From: Bacillota bacterium
GTDB taxonomy: Bacteria > Bacillota > Clostridia > Christensenellales > SZUA-584
DNA: 64,000 nucleotides
Direction of reading: 5' to 3'
Assembly (NCBI GenBank): GCA_023390815.1
Contig: JAEWCC010000006.1
Location: 62,001 to 126,000 of the forward strand
Below, piece by piece: positions 1 to 13,374 of the stretch (its first letter is position 1; each line of letters opens with the position of its first letter). Made by a program: the position numbers and the translations under genes. Below the pieces are notes generated by a model, which was not told the origin of the DNA, ran no database searches, and worked only from the letters and a program-made list of their open reading frames with translations.

Positions 1-1200
1 CTCCATCTTTTCGAGCACGATGGTGTGCTTATCGTCGCAAAGCGAATCGCCCGTGGTAATCTGCTTAAAGCCGACCACCGCCGCGATATCGCCCGCGTGC
101 ACCTCTTCGATCTCCTCGCGCGTGTTGGCGTGCATCTGCAGCAGCCTACCGATGCGCTCGCGCTTATCCTTTGTGGAATTGTAGATCGTCGAGCCCGTTT
201 TGAGCGTACCCGAATACACGCGAATGAACGCGAGCTTGCCCACAAATGGGTCCACCATGATCTTGAACGCAAGTGCTGAAAACGGCGCGTCGTCGTCCGC
301 GTTGCGCGTCTCCTCGACACCGTCGCTGTTCACACCGGTAACCGGCGGAATATCGAGCGGCGAGGGCATGAAATCAACGATCGCGTCGAGCAAGGGCTGC
401 ACGCCCTTATTGCGGTACGAAGAACCACATGTCACCGGAACGATATCCAGCGCGATGGTTGCTTTGCGAATAGCCGCAATCAGCTCCTCACGGCTGATCT
501 TCTCGCCTTCGAAGAACTTCTCGAGCAGCTTGTCGTCATATTCCGCAACCGCCTCGATGAGCTTCTCGTGGTATTCGTCCGCGAGTTCCTTCATGTCGTC
601 GGGTATCGGAATACGCTCCAGCTCCTTGCCGAGTTCGTCGTCGTAGACGATCGCATTCATGTCGATCAGGTCCACCATCCCGGCAAACTTCTCCTCCGCG
701 CCGATCGGCAGCTGGATGGGTACCGGGTTGGATTTCAGCCTGTCTCTCATCATGGACACGACATTGAAAAAGTCGGCGCCCATAATGTCCATCTTGTTCA
801 CATACGCGATACGCGGCACGCTGTATTTGCTCGCCTGCCGCCACACCGTTTCGGACTGCGGCTCTACGCCGCCCTTTGCACAGAAAACCGCGACGGCGCC
901 GTCGAGAACGCGCAAAGACCTTTCAACCTCGACCGTGAAGTCAACGTGGCCGGGTGTGTCGATAATGTTGATGCAATGGTTGCGCCATACTGTCGTGGTG
1001 GCAGCGGAGGTGATCGTAATACCACGCTCCTGCTCCTGCTCCATCCAGTCCATTACGGCGGCGCCTTCGTGCACTTCACCCAGCTTGTACGTACGGCCAG
1101 TGTAAAACAACACGCGTTCGGTCGTGGTCGTTTTGCCCGCGTCGATATGCGCCATGATGCCAATATTTCTTGTGTCTGCCAAAGGGAATTTTCTGGACAA
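1..1200 (-). CDS. fusA: elongation factor G, N-terminal part (cut by window edge)
   Basis: Elongation factor G is the GTPase that moves tRNAs and mRNA through the ribosome after each peptide bond. Only the first 400 codons of a protein normally near 690 residues are present; the rest lies beyond the left edge. The G domain is clear: P-loop AHIDAGKTT, effector loop [13 protein letters not shown] and NKMD, followed by the start of domain II ([17 protein letters not shown] at the edge). The start is a TTG at 1198-1200, five bases after GAGGAGG. The next in-frame ATG lies inside the conserved GIMAHID segment and would remove the N-terminus. It is the last visible cistron of the str group, 15 bases after rpsG. 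Identification is very secure. Confidence 0.97.
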   Translation of the reverse strand, partial: MSRKFPLADTRNIGIMAHIDAGKTTTTERVLFYTGRTYKLGEVHEGAAVMDWMEQEQERGITITSAATTTVWRNHCINIIDTPGHVDFTVEVERSLRVLDGAVAVFCAKGGVEPQSETVWRQASKYSVPRIAYVNKMDIMGADFFNVVSMMRDRLKSNPVPIQLPIGAEEKFAGMVDLIDMNAIVYDDELGKELERIPIPDDMKELADEYHEKLIEAVAEYDDKLLEKFFEGEKISREELIAAIRKATIALDIVPVTCGSSYRNKGVQPLLDAIVDFMPSPLDIPPVTGVNSDGVEETRNADDDAPFSALAFKIMVDPFVGKLAFIRVYSGTLKTGSTIYNSTKDKRERIGRLLQMHANTREEIEEVHAGDIAAVVGFKQITTGDSLCDDKHTIVLEKME

Positions 1201-1215
1201 AGTTTCCTCCTCGGT

Positions 1216-1686
1216 CTACCAGCGATAATGCGCGAACGCTTTGTTGGCTTCCGCCATCTTGTGCATATCTTCGCGCTTCTTCACGCTGCCGCCGGTGCCG
1301 TTATAGGCATCCATAATCTCGCCAGCGAGCCGCTGTTTGGCCGTTCTTTCGTTTCTCTTTCTCGTGTTCGTAACCAACCACCGGATCGCAAGCGTCTGGC
1401 GCCTTTCGGGCCGCACTTCGATCGGAACCTGGTAGGTCGCGCCGCCGACTCTTCTTGCCTTTACTTCGAGTACAGGCATGATGTTATCCATCGCCTTTTC
1501 GAAAACTTCCAAAGGCTCAAGACTCAGCTTTTCTTTGATAATATCAAAAGCGTCATAGCAGATTGTCTGCGCCGTCCCTTTTTTACCGTCAAGCATGATC
1601 TGATTGATCAGCTTGGTCAAAACGGTTGACCGATATATCGGGTCAGGCAGAACATCATGCTTTGGAGCGCCTCCGCGTCTTGGCAT
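1216..1686 (-). CDS. rpsG: 30S ribosomal protein S7
   Basis: Primary assembly protein of the small-subunit head; it binds the 3' domain of 16S rRNA and contacts E-site tRNA. The 156 residues match the usual family length. The N-terminal [16 protein letters not shown], the central [19 protein letters not shown] and the C-terminal KAFAHYRW are all family hallmarks. The ATG follows AGGAGGAG with good spacing. It sits between rpsL and fusA in the classical str order, with gaps of about 15 bases, so the three are co-transcribed. Confidence 0.98.
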   Translation of the reverse strand: MPRRGGAPKHDVLPDPIYRSTVLTKLINQIMLDGKKGTAQTICYDAFDIIKEKLSLEPLEVFEKAMDNIMPVLEVKARRVGGATYQVPIEVRPERRQTLAIRWLVTNTRKRNERTAKQRLAGEIMDAYNGTGGSVKKREDMHKMAEANKAFAHYRW

Positions 1687-1701
1687 GGTTTCTCCTCCTA
1701 A

Positions 1702-2076
1702 TTACTTTTTGGGACGTTTGGCGCCGTATTTGCTGCGCGCCTGCTTTCTGTTCGTCACGCCCGCGCTGTCCAGCGCACCACGCACGATATGATATCTTAC
1801 GCCCGGCAGGTCCTTGACTCTGCCACCTCTGATCAGAACCACAGAGTGCTCCTGCAGATTGTGGCCGATGCCCGGAATGTACGCCGTACCTTCCATACCG
1901 TTTACCAGGCGAACCCTCGCGATTTTACGCAGAGCGGAATTCGGCTTTTTCGGGGTCATCGTTCTCACCGTCAGGCATACGCCGCGTTTCTGCGGGCACT
2001 CCTTCAGGATCGGCGAATCGCTTTTCATAGCCGCAGTTATCCTGCCCTTTTTGACTAATTGATTGATTGTTGGCAT
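1702..2076 (-). CDS. rpsL: 30S ribosomal protein S12
   Basis: Decoding-centre protein of the small subunit, 124 residues as expected. The N-terminus [12 protein letters not shown], the [10 protein letters not shown] loop, the [13 protein letters not shown] segment and [17 protein letters not shown] are all present. Both lysines whose substitution classically gives streptomycin resistance (in the PKKPNS loop and in GGRVKDLPG) are wild type. The start has a strong AAAGGAGG site. It follows the L7Ae-like gene by 69 bases, and that gap holds a small hairpin. Confidence 0.98.
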   Translation of the reverse strand: MPTINQLVKKGRITAAMKSDSPILKECPQKRGVCLTVRTMTPKKPNSALRKIARVRLVNGMEGTAYIPGIGHNLQEHSVVLIRGGRVKDLPGVRYHIVRGALDSAGVTNRKQARSKYGAKRPKK

Positions 2077-2120
2077 AGGTAGATGTCTTTCCTCCTTTCC
2101 CGTATACTCCTATATGCGAA

Positions 2121-2142
2121 CCCCTCGCAACCCAATGAGGGG
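2121..2142 (-). promoter_or_regulatory. small hairpin between the L7Ae-like gene and rpsL
   Basis: CCCCTC and GAGGGG arms surround a 10-base loop in the 69-base gap upstream of rpsL. It is not followed by a T run, so it is not an obvious terminator. It could tune rpsL translation or mRNA stability; this is inference from position only. Confidence 0.3.
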
Positions 2143-2145
2143 AAA

Positions 2146-2400
2146 TTACCGCTTGAGAACTCCTGCGCACGCACTTCCCACTTCGAGCGCGCATGCGCTG
2201 CCAATCTGGTGCATCGTGTATGTCATATCCGCTTGGATGCTGTGCTTATCGCACACAGCCTGAAGCCGCAAAACGATATCCTCATCCGCATCCCGGGCAA
2301 TATACACTTTTTCGAGCGCCTCCAGCCGCGCGCAGCGCAGAACCTGCTTTAAGCCCGCCACCCGTCCGTTCGGATCGGCGAGTTCCTCCACCATGTTCAA
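2146..2400 (-). CDS. rplGB: L7Ae/YbxF-family ribosomal protein
   Basis: Small kink-turn RNA-binding protein of the L7Ae/L30e/S12e family (YbxF of Bacillus subtilis), 84 residues. The pattern of a helix, then KVYIARDADEDIVLRLQAVC, then a pair of short strands near the end (QIGSACALEVGSACAGVL) fits the family, although the C-terminal half is more diverged than usual. The TTG at 2398-2400 lies seven bases from GGAGG; an ATG two codons later is 13 bases away, so TTG is preferred. It is the first gene of the str group, directly behind its own promoter, as ybxF is in Bacillus. Confidence 0.85.
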   Translation of the reverse strand: MNMVEELADPNGRVAGLKQVLRCARLEALEKVYIARDADEDIVLRLQAVCDKHSIQADMTYTMHQIGSACALEVGSACAGVLKR

Positions 2401-2476
2401 TGCTTCTCCTCCGCGCCCTCAAAAGCATCACCTTTAAGGTGCCTCCGGCGTCATTAAAAAAACGCACAGCAATGCC

Positions 2477-2505
2477 ATTCTACCATCCGGCAAAATACTT
2501 GTCAA
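2477..2505 (-). promoter_or_regulatory. sigma-A promoter of the str group
   Basis: TTGACA (2500-2505) and TAGAAT (2477-2482) on the minus strand are separated by exactly 17 bases. Transcription would start about 70 bases before the L7Ae-like gene and run through rpsL, rpsG and fusA. Read-through from the rpoB promoter is also possible, as no strong terminator is seen in between. Confidence 0.75.
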
Positions 2506-2516
2506 TCCGCAGATGC

Positions 2517-3239
2517 TTACTCCGGCTTGTACCCAATGTCGGCGAGCTTACGCGTATAGGGCTTATGCGAGAACAGCACACGCGTTACTTCGCCATCGTC
2601 CTGAATCGTGAACCAGCCTTTGCGCTTCATTTCAGCGCCTACCGGGATGTCAAACACATTGAACACCATGCGCTTTGACTGAGCCTTCACATACAGGTTG
2701 GAGAATACCTTGCCCAAGAAGTATCCCAGTGCGCCTGCCACAAGCACGATACCGATGGGCAGGGCAGCGCTGACTTCGCTGACTGCCATGCCGATAGATG
2801 GCACGACGAGCAAGCCGATCGAAACGCCGCAGAACACGAGGATGCTGAGCCACTTGATCGCTTCGGTGAGCCGAAGCGCCCGGCGGCATTCCTTGCAGAT
2901 CGAAATCGAGACCGGCATCATCGAACCAATGCGCTGGCGTACTTTCTTGCCGAAACCAAAGAACATGCCCTTTTTGTGCTCCGGCTCGCTGTGCGCGAGA
3001 TCCACGATCGCGTACCCGGCGCGAGGATTTTTGTGCTCGCCCTTGCAGAAGCAGCACTGCTCGCCCTGAAGCTCATCGAACTCCGCGGGCAAAAGCGAAA
3101 GTGTCACCTCAAAGTTGCTGACCATCTGATCAACATCGTCGTCCTTCTTGAGCGTACGGATATAACAGTCCTTGCAGTCCTTATCCAGCCATTTGCAGAG
3201 CACGCTGTCGGTGACAACACAATTTTCGTTCTTAGCCAT
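2517..3239 (-). CDS. cysteine-rich membrane protein of unknown function in the rpoBC-str cluster
   Basis: I do not recognise this 240-residue protein. The N-terminal 130 residues are rich in cysteine pairs (CKDCYIRTL, then QCCFCKGEH, then ISICKECRRAL), suggesting one or more bound zinc ions. Two hydrophobic segments follow at about residues 133-155 and 160-180 (LSILVFCGVSIGLLVVPSIG and LPIGIVLVAGALGYFLGKVF), then a roughly 60-residue soluble tail. The start has GGGGGAGCGG before ATG. It lies 18 bases after rpoC and about 35 bases before the str promoter, so it is probably co-transcribed with RNA polymerase genes. Its base composition matches its neighbours. A role linked to transcription or translation is suggested only by position. 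Confidence 0.8.
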   Translation of the reverse strand: MAKNENCVVTDSVLCKWLDKDCKDCYIRTLKKDDDVDQMVSNFEVTLSLLPAEFDELQGEQCCFCKGEHKNPRAGYAIVDLAHSEPEHKKGMFFGFGKKVRQRIGSMMPVSISICKECRRALRLTEAIKWLSILVFCGVSIGLLVVPSIGMAVSEVSAALPIGIVLVAGALGYFLGKVFSNLYVKAQSKRMVFNVFDIPVGAEMKRKGWFTIQDDGEVTRVLFSHKPYTRKLADIGYKPE

Positions 3240-3257
3240 AACCGCTCCCCCTTATGA

Positions 3258-6200
3258 TTACAGCTCGACGCGCAGCCCCTTACCGGCGATATACTCGGGA
3301 ATGATATCGTTTTCGCTCTTGCCCATGCGTATATCGTCACCCAGTATATTCTTGATCACGTCGATATTTTTATACCGCTTCATACCCGTACCCGCCGGGA
3401 TCAGCTTGCCGATAATGACGTTCTCCTTGAGGCCGAGCAGCGGATCGGTCTTGCCCTTGATCGCCGCTTCCGTCAGCACGCGCGTGGTTTCCTGGAACGA
3501 CGCCGCCGACAGGAACGAGTCCGTCGCGAGCGAGGCTTTCGTAATACCCAGCAGCACGCGCTTGGCCGTCGCGGGCTTTAAGCCCTCGGCGATCATGCGC
3601 TCGTTCTCCGCGTCGAAGTGATGGATATCTACCAGCGAGCCCGGCAGCATGTCGGTATCGCCCGCGTCCTCCACCTTACACTTCTTGAGCATCGAGCGGA
3701 TAATGACCTCGATGTGCTTGTCGGATATCTCCACGCCCTGCAGACGGTACACCATCTGCACTTCTTTGAGGAGGTACGCCTGGACGCCCTTTGCGCCCTT
3801 GATCTTTAATATATCGTTCGGGTTGATCGAGCCTTCGGTCAGCTCGTCGCCCGCTTCGATCACATCGCCGTCCTTCACCTTCAGGCGCGAACCAAACGGG
3901 ATCGGATAGATTTCCGCCATACCGTCTTCGCCCGTCACGGTGACCTCAAGCTTCTTCTTGTTGTCGCCCACGGAGACCGTACCCGCGATTTCGCTGATTA
4001 CCGCGAGGCCCTTCGGCTTTCTCGCTTCGAAAAGCTCTTCGACGCGCGGCAGACCGTGCGTGATGTCCTCGCCCGCGACGCCGCCCGTATGGAACGTTCT
4101 CATCGTAAGCTGTGTGCCCGGCTCGCCGATGGACTGTGCCGCGATGATGCCCACCGCTTCGCCGATGGAAACCGGCTTTCCGGAAGACATATCGGAACCG
4201 TAGCACTTCACGCATACGCCGTGACGCGTTTTGCAGGTAAGGACCGAACGGATGGATGCGCCCCTGACGCCTGCCTTTTTGATCCGGTCGCACTTCTCAT
4301 GCGTAATGAACTCATTGGTGTGTACGATCACTTCGCCCGTCGTCGGGTCCATGATATCCGCCGCGGCGTAACGCCCGGTGATACGGTCGATAAACGGCTC
4401 AACCACTTCCTTGCCGTTCATGACGTCTTCGGTCCATACTCCGCGCACCGTGTCGCCTTCCTTCAGGCAGTCATGCTCGCGCACGATGACATCCTGGCTG
4501 ACGTCCACGAGACGGCGCGTCAAGTAACCGGAGTCGGCTGTTCTAAGCGCGGTATCGGCCAAACCTTTTCTAGCGCCGTGCGTCGATATGAAGAACTCCA
4601 GAACCGTAAGGCCTTCGCGGAAGTTCGCGCGGATCGGAATCTCGATGATCTCGCCGGACGGGTCAGCCATCAGGCCGCGCATGCCAGCGAGCTGACGGAT
4701 CTGGTTCGTGGATCCTCTCGCGCCGGAGTTGGCCATCATGTATACCGGATTGAATTCGGACAGGCTCTTCATCAGCGCGTCGGTCACCTTGTTGGTCGTA
4801 TCCGCCCATACGTTGATGACGTTTTCCTTGCGCTCCGCGTTAGTCAGGAAGCCGCGCTTGAACTTCTTTTCAATGTCGACGACCTTCTCTTCCGCTTTGG
4901 CAATCAGTTCCGCCTTCTCTTCAGGAATGACGATGTCGCTGACGCTGATCGTAATCGCGCCCAGCGTGGAGTAGTGGAACCCGAGGCGCTTGATCTCATC
5001 GAGCATCGCTGCGGTCGCGGTTTCGCCCTTTGTGCGGTAGCAATAATCGACGATCTTGCCCAACTGCTTCTTGCCTACGAGGAAATCCACCTCGAGCAAG
5101 AATTCGCTGTCAGGCTGCGTCCGGTCGACAAAGCCCAGGTCCTGCGGAATCGCTTCGTTGAATATGATCCGGCCCGGCGTGGTCTTGATAATGCGGCTCT
5201 TGTTTTCACCCTTGATCTCCTTGGTGAAACGCACGTTGACCATTGCCTGCAGGGCAATCTCACCCGTCTGGTAAGCGATGACCGCCTCTTCGGGCGTGTA
5301 GAAGTAGCTGCCCTCGCCCTTTGCGCCCTCGCGGTGAATAGTGAGGTAATAGCTGCCCATAACCATGTCCTGCGTCGGGCTGACCACCGGCTTGCCGTCC
5401 TGCGGCTTCAATATGTTGTTCGCGGCGAGCATGAGGAACCGGCACTCTGCCTGCGCCTCTACCGAGAGCGGCACGTGTACGGCCATCTGGTCGCCGTCAA
5501 AGTCCGCGTTGTATGCGGTGCAGACGAGCGGATGCAGTTTAAGCGCTTTGCCTTCCACCAGCACCGGCTCGAAAGCCTGGATGCCGAGGCGATGCAGCGT
5601 CGGGGCGCGGTTTAAGAGAACCGGATGATCCTTGATCACGTGCTCCAGCACGCCCCAGACCTCTCCGCGCACGCGCTCCACCATGCGTTTCGCGCTCTTG
5701 ATATTATGGGCAAGCCCGTCCTCGACGAGCTTCTTCATCACGAAAGGCTTGAACAGCTCCAGCGCCATCTCTTTAGGAAGACCACATTGCGTCATTTTCA
5801 GTTCCGGCCCGACCACGATAACGCTTCGGCCCGAATAGTCCACGCGCTTGCCGAGCAGGTTCTGACGGAACCGGCCCTGTTTGCCGCGCAGCATATCCGA
5901 AAGCGATTTTAACGGACGGTTGCCGGGACCCGTTACCGGGCGGCCGCGGCGGCCGTTATCGATCAGTGCGTCTACCGCTTCCTGCAGCATGCGCTTTTCG
6001 TTTCTGACAATGATATCGGGCGCGCGCAACGCAAGCAGCCGGTTTAAGCGGTTGTTGCGGTTGATCACGCGGCGATAGAGGTCGTTTAAGTCGCTCGTCG
6101 CAAACCGGCCGCCATCGAGCTGCACCATAGGCCTAAGCTCCGGCGGGATGATCGGAATGCAATCGAGCACGATCCACTCGGGCTTGTTGCCGGACTGGCG

Positions 6201-6851
6201 GAAAGCCTCGATGACCTCAAGGCGCTTGATGGCGCGCACGCGTTTTTGGCCCGTGCAGGTTTCGAGTTCTTTTTTCAGTTCCACACCGACCTTGTCAAGG
6301 TTGATCTTTTTGAGCATATCCTTGACGGCCTCGGCACCCATCTTGGCGATGAACGTATCGTCGCCGTAGCGCTCCTGTGCCTCGCGCAGCTCCTTATCCG
6401 TCAAAAGCTGCTTGTAATCGAGCGGCGTCTGACCGGGGTCGGTCACGACGAACGCGGCAAAATACAGCACCTTTTCAAGGTCCCTCGGCGACATGTCGAG
6501 CAGCAGCCCCATGCGCGACGGGATTCCCTTGAAGTACCAGATGTGCGAAACCGGCGCTGCCAGCTCAATATGGCCCATGCGCTCACGGCGGACCTTGGCC
6601 CTTGTGACCTCGACGCCGCACTTGTCGCAGACGATGCCCTTGTAGCGCACGCGCTTATAGCGGCCGCAATGGCACTCCCAGTCCTTGGTCGGCCCGAATA
6701 TCCGTTCACAGAACAGGCCATCCTTCTCGGGCTTCAATGTCCGGTAGTTGATGGTCTCGGGCTTCTTTACCTCGCCGCGCGACCACTCGCGGATCTTTTC
6801 AGGAGACGCGAGTCCGATCTGTATGGAATCGAAATTGCCCAGTTCAAACAA
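3258..6851 (-). CDS. rpoC: DNA-directed RNA polymerase subunit beta'
   Basis: Largest catalytic subunit of RNA polymerase, 1197 residues, almost exactly the Bacillus length. It has the N-terminal zinc site (Cys 60, 62, 75 and 78), the catalytic NADFDGDQM triad near residue 450 that holds the active-site magnesium, the trigger-loop/bridge-helix region and the second zinc site around [13 protein letters not shown]. The start is a TTG at 6849-6851, about ten bases after GAGGAG; it reproduces the expected N-terminus ([19 protein letters not shown]). It follows rpoB by 41 bases. Confidence 0.98.
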   Translation of the reverse strand: MFELGNFDSIQIGLASPEKIREWSRGEVKKPETINYRTLKPEKDGLFCERIFGPTKDWECHCGRYKRVRYKGIVCDKCGVEVTRAKVRRERMGHIELAAPVSHIWYFKGIPSRMGLLLDMSPRDLEKVLYFAAFVVTDPGQTPLDYKQLLTDKELREAQERYGDDTFIAKMGAEAVKDMLKKINLDKVGVELKKELETCTGQKRVRAIKRLEVIEAFRQSGNKPEWIVLDCIPIIPPELRPMVQLDGGRFATSDLNDLYRRVINRNNRLNRLLALRAPDIIVRNEKRMLQEAVDALIDNGRRGRPVTGPGNRPLKSLSDMLRGKQGRFRQNLLGKRVDYSGRSVIVVGPELKMTQCGLPKEMALELFKPFVMKKLVEDGLAHNIKSAKRMVERVRGEVWGVLEHVIKDHPVLLNRAPTLHRLGIQAFEPVLVEGKALKLHPLVCTAYNADFDGDQMAVHVPLSVEAQAECRFLMLAANNILKPQDGKPVVSPTQDMVMGSYYLTIHREGAKGEGSYFYTPEEAVIAYQTGEIALQAMVNVRFTKEIKGENKSRIIKTTPGRIIFNEAIPQDLGFVDRTQPDSEFLLEVDFLVGKKQLGKIVDYCYRTKGETATAAMLDEIKRLGFHYSTLGAITISVSDIVIPEEKAELIAKAEEKVVDIEKKFKRGFLTNAERKENVINVWADTTNKVTDALMKSLSEFNPVYMMANSGARGSTNQIRQLAGMRGLMADPSGEIIEIPIRANFREGLTVLEFFISTHGARKGLADTALRTADSGYLTRRLVDVSQDVIVREHDCLKEGDTVRGVWTEDVMNGKEVVEPFIDRITGRYAAADIMDPTTGEVIVHTNEFITHEKCDRIKKAGVRGASIRSVLTCKTRHGVCVKCYGSDMSSGKPVSIGEAVGIIAAQSIGEPGTQLTMRTFHTGGVAGEDITHGLPRVEELFEARKPKGLAVISEIAGTVSVGDNKKKLEVTVTGEDGMAEIYPIPFGSRLKVKDGDVIEAGDELTEGSINPNDILKIKGAKGVQAYLLKEVQMVYRLQGVEISDKHIEVIIRSMLKKCKVEDAGDTDMLPGSLVDIHHFDAENERMIAEGLKPATAKRVLLGITKASLATDSFLSAASFQETTRVLTEAAIKGKTDPLLGLKENVIIGKLIPAGTGMKRYKNIDVIKNILGDDIRMGKSENDIIPEYIAGKGLRVEL

Positions 6852-6892
6852 CTAATCTCTCTCCTCTCATATCTGAAAGCCAATAAACTTTG

Positions 6893-10750
<3,858 letters not shown>

Positions 10751-10938
10751 AAGCTTTAAAACCACACTCCTGTTATGTTAAAAATATGCATTTTCCATAA
10801 TACAGGCACTCGCTGATTGTTCCCAAAACAGGGCCAGATTATACCGTTTTTTGCGACACCGCGCGAGCTTAAATTTCCGTGCATCAATATTGCTGTAGGG
10901 ACACCTCCCCTATTATTTGCACGTTAATGCAATATAAC

Positions 10939-10967
10939 ATACTACTACAATCAATATCCCTTGTCAA
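10939..10967 (-). promoter_or_regulatory. sigma-A promoter of the rpoBC operon
   Basis: TTGACA (10962-10967) and TAGTAT (10939-10944) are 17 bases apart on the minus strand, giving a leader of about 180 bases ahead of rpoB. A second TATAAT (10838-10843) occurs in this leader without a good -35 and may be a weaker start. The leader also has a near-palindrome TAGGGGAGGTGTCCCTA. Confidence 0.65.
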
Positions 10968-11089
10968 CACGGATTGGCAAAAAAGGTGTCTGATTTTTTC
11001 CGCTTTTCCATGTATAATACCGGATTTTTAAAAAAACATACTATTATAACTATCATGGTATGGGGCGATGCAAAAATAAAGACACTATG

Positions 11090-11460
11090 TAAAGTTGCTC
11101 TCAGGGTGCAAAGAACGGGCTTCCTGTACCCGAGATAACCAAGATTATTAAGTGCTTCACACAATCAGATACTAATTTAATCCGTTACTGCGCCGACGGA
11201 CGTCCAGCAGTTGGTTGACCGGAGAATCGCCACTGTATATATGCTGACACTTAAAAGGGCAGGCCGTGAATTTGCACGGGCAGCTATGAAAGCTAGTAAT
11301 CCCAATATTCGTACTTTCCTTAGGATGCGTTTAAAACGAACTCCGTCACGCTTTTAATGCGTTGCAATGGATGCGGTGCAGAAGGGTTATTATCCTCTCG
11401 AGGCCGCTCCCGCAGAAACATTGGGGATGCTTTCGCCTACGGTTTCCCCCTTAACAGCCG
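11090..11460 (+). pseudogene. decayed spore-coat protein gene (CotF-like)
   Basis: Three or four consecutive reading frames together spell a plausible spore-coat-type protein: KNGLPVPEITKIIKCF and TNLIRYCA in one frame, then after a frame change near 11190 PTDVQQLVDRRIATVYML and KRAGREFARAAMKASNPNIR, then DAFKTNSVTL, NALQ, and finally QKGYYPLEAAP. Coat F-type proteins end with a similar NP-x-R...GYYPL pattern. At least three frameshifts and no usable start mean the gene is dead. The family assignment rests on my recall of clostridial coat proteins, not on a search. Confidence 0.5.
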
Positions 11461-11508
11461 CCTTGGATGATTCAGCCCTTACCGCCGAAATGGCTCCAAA
11501 GCAAAAAA

Positions 11509-13374
11509 CTAATTCCTTTCCCAAGATTCATGCAACACTTGTTCAACAAAGATCCGTGAAATATATGGATCAAATTGCTTATCTGCATTATCTATGATTT
11601 CGTTGATTGCCGATTCCCTTGACATGGCTTTTCGATATGGCCTATCTTGCGTCATCGCATCATATGCATCAATAATTGCGATAATCCTTGAAAGCAAAGG
11701 AATTTTAGCTCCGCTCAGGCCTTGAGGATACCCGGTGCCATCCCAACGTTCATGATGGCAGAGAATCAGCTTGGATATCCGGACAAGCTCTGCCGAAGCC
11801 TGTGCTATTTTATAGCCCACTTCCGGATGCTGCTTAACCTTTGCCCATTCCGCCTCCGTCAGTTTTCCCGGCTTATTCAGGATTCTTTCATCTATACATA
11901 TTTTCCCGATATCGTGAAGCCGAGATAATAAATCGAGTTCGAGAAGCTGCTCGTCCGAAAGCCCCAAGACAGAGCCCAGTTCAACAGACAATTTGATCAT
12001 CCTGCTGGAATGCTCTTCAGTTTCAAAGCTGGTCTCACGCATAGTTGCCTGAATAGAGTCCATTATAGAGCTATGGGTTGAATTGTGAACCAACAATTTT
12101 TTGCTGTACATGTAGTCTTCTGCATCCTTAATAACCTGGTCGATGGATTGATTAATATTATCTTTCGTTGAATGCCCAAGAGAGATACTAGGATAAAAAG
12201 TATTTCCGCCAATTTTGAGTTTATGTTTTTCGCATGTTTGGTAAATACGGGAGCAAACGCCTTGTGCGGTCACCGAGTCTGTTTGAGGCATTATTATGCA
12301 AAATTCATCCCCGCCAATTCTCGCAATAATTTCTTCTTTCCTGCAGCATTGTTTTAGAATACTTGAAATCTCTATAAGAAGCTTATCCCCTTCAGTATGC
12401 CCATAAGTATCGTTCGTTAATTTTAATCCGTTAACGTCACCCATTATGATTGATAATGGCAGTTGCCGATCCGTATCCAACCGTTTCTTTTCTTCTTCAA
12501 AAAACGATCGGTTATACAGTTTAGTTAAGGAATCGTGGTAGCTGAGAAACCGGATTTCCTCCTCTCTCTTTTTCCGGTCGCTGATATCATGGAAGTTCAA
12601 TAGAAATCCATTAATTAATGGATCATCAATGAGGTTTCTACCGTTTATTTCTATATACTTATAAGTGCCGTCTTTACACCTGATTCTAAATTCTGCAGAA
12701 CGAACATCCCCCGGAAATTTTAGTAGCTCTTTATATATCCTCTGTACGCTGGCATTATCATCAGGATGAATGCGTCCAAAACCTGATTTGCCCAATAGCT
12801 CCTCTGAACTCCAGCCAAAATCATGCTGAATGTTCGGGCTAATATATTTTGTCACCCCATAAATATCAGTAATCTCAATGATATCCGAAATGTTCTCAAT
12901 CATGGTTAAATGCCTGGCGTTTGCTTCAGACAACTTTTCCCGCGTCATTTGAATCTCAGTCACATCTCGGGTAATACCCCAAGTCCCTATTATTTCTCCT
13001 TTATTATTATAAAGAGGATATTTTGACGCGGACCTATATGAAACCACACCATCCAACCCAGTTTTCTTTTCTATCTTTCCGATAATGGGTTGGCCCGTTT
13101 GCATAATTTCTTTCTCTTCCCGAAATGTCTCAGCGGCCAATTCTTCTGGCAGATAATCATAGTCAGATTTTCCGATCATTTCTGTCGGGTCGTCTATATT
13201 ATATTTTATTGATTTGGCTCTATTAACATAAATAAAACGCGATTCTGCATTTTTAAAATAGATTGAATCAGTGGAGTTCTCCATTAAAGTGTTCAGAATC
13301 AATTCATCATCTGAAGATTCTTTAAGGATTGAAACATTTCCATTTTTGAGACCGGAGCTTTGGCGTTTATACAT
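11509..13374 (-). CDS. PAS-PAS-GGDEF-HD-GYP cyclic-di-GMP signalling protein
   Basis: A 621-residue soluble signalling protein with no membrane segment. Two PAS sensor domains (about residues 20-140 and 150-275) are followed by a GGDEF domain with intact RIGGDEF near residue 360 (diguanylate cyclase; makes c-di-GMP) and an HD-GYP domain from about 430 with HDIGK and HHERWDGTGYP (phosphodiesterase; breaks c-di-GMP). Both active sites look intact, so the protein may switch between activities or use one under PAS control. The ATG follows AGGACGG. The gene is clearly more AT-rich than rpoB and pnp on either side and lies alone in a decayed stretch, which suggests it was acquired. Confidence 0.93.
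   Translation of the reverse strand: MYKRQSSGLKNGNVSILKESSDDELILNTLMENSTDSIYFKNAESRFIYVNRAKSIKYNIDDPTEMIGKSDYDYLPEELAAETFREEKEIMQTGQPIIGKIEKKTGLDGVVSYRSASKYPLYNNKGEIIGTWGITRDVTEIQMTREKLSEANARHLTMIENISDIIEITDIYGVTKYISPNIQHDFGWSSEELLGKSGFGRIHPDDNASVQRIYKELLKFPGDVRSAEFRIRCKDGTYKYIEINGRNLIDDPLINGFLLNFHDISDRKKREEEIRFLSYHDSLTKLYNRSFFEEEKKRLDTDRQLPLSIIMGDVNGLKLTNDTYGHTEGDKLLIEISSILKQCCRKEEIIARIGGDEFCIIMPQTDSVTAQGVCSRIYQTCEKHKLKIGGNTFYPSISLGHSTKDNINQSIDQVIKDAEDYMYSKKLLVHNSTHSSIMDSIQATMRETSFETEEHSSRMIKLSVELGSVLGLSDEQLLELDLLSRLHDIGKICIDERILNKPGKLTEAEWAKVKQHPEVGYKIAQASAELVRISKLILCHHERWDGTGYPQGLSGAKIPLLSRIIAIIDAYDAMTQDRPYRKAMSRESAINEIIDNADKQFDPYISRIFVEQVLHESWERN

Noticed and set aside
4056..5615. Long open frame (519 codons) on the plus strand inside rpoC
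   Set aside because: It is the mirror of a GC-rich, highly conserved gene; it has no ribosome site and its protein is low-quality Arg/His/Ala-rich sequence. The same applies to 9164-10651 inside rpoB and 14571-15779 opposite pnp.
10756..10884. Short frame of 42 codons in the rpoB leader, ending next to the rpoB start
   Set aside because: The ribosome-site-like GGGGAGG lies 19 bases before its ATG, too far, and the peptide shows no pattern of a regulatory leader peptide.
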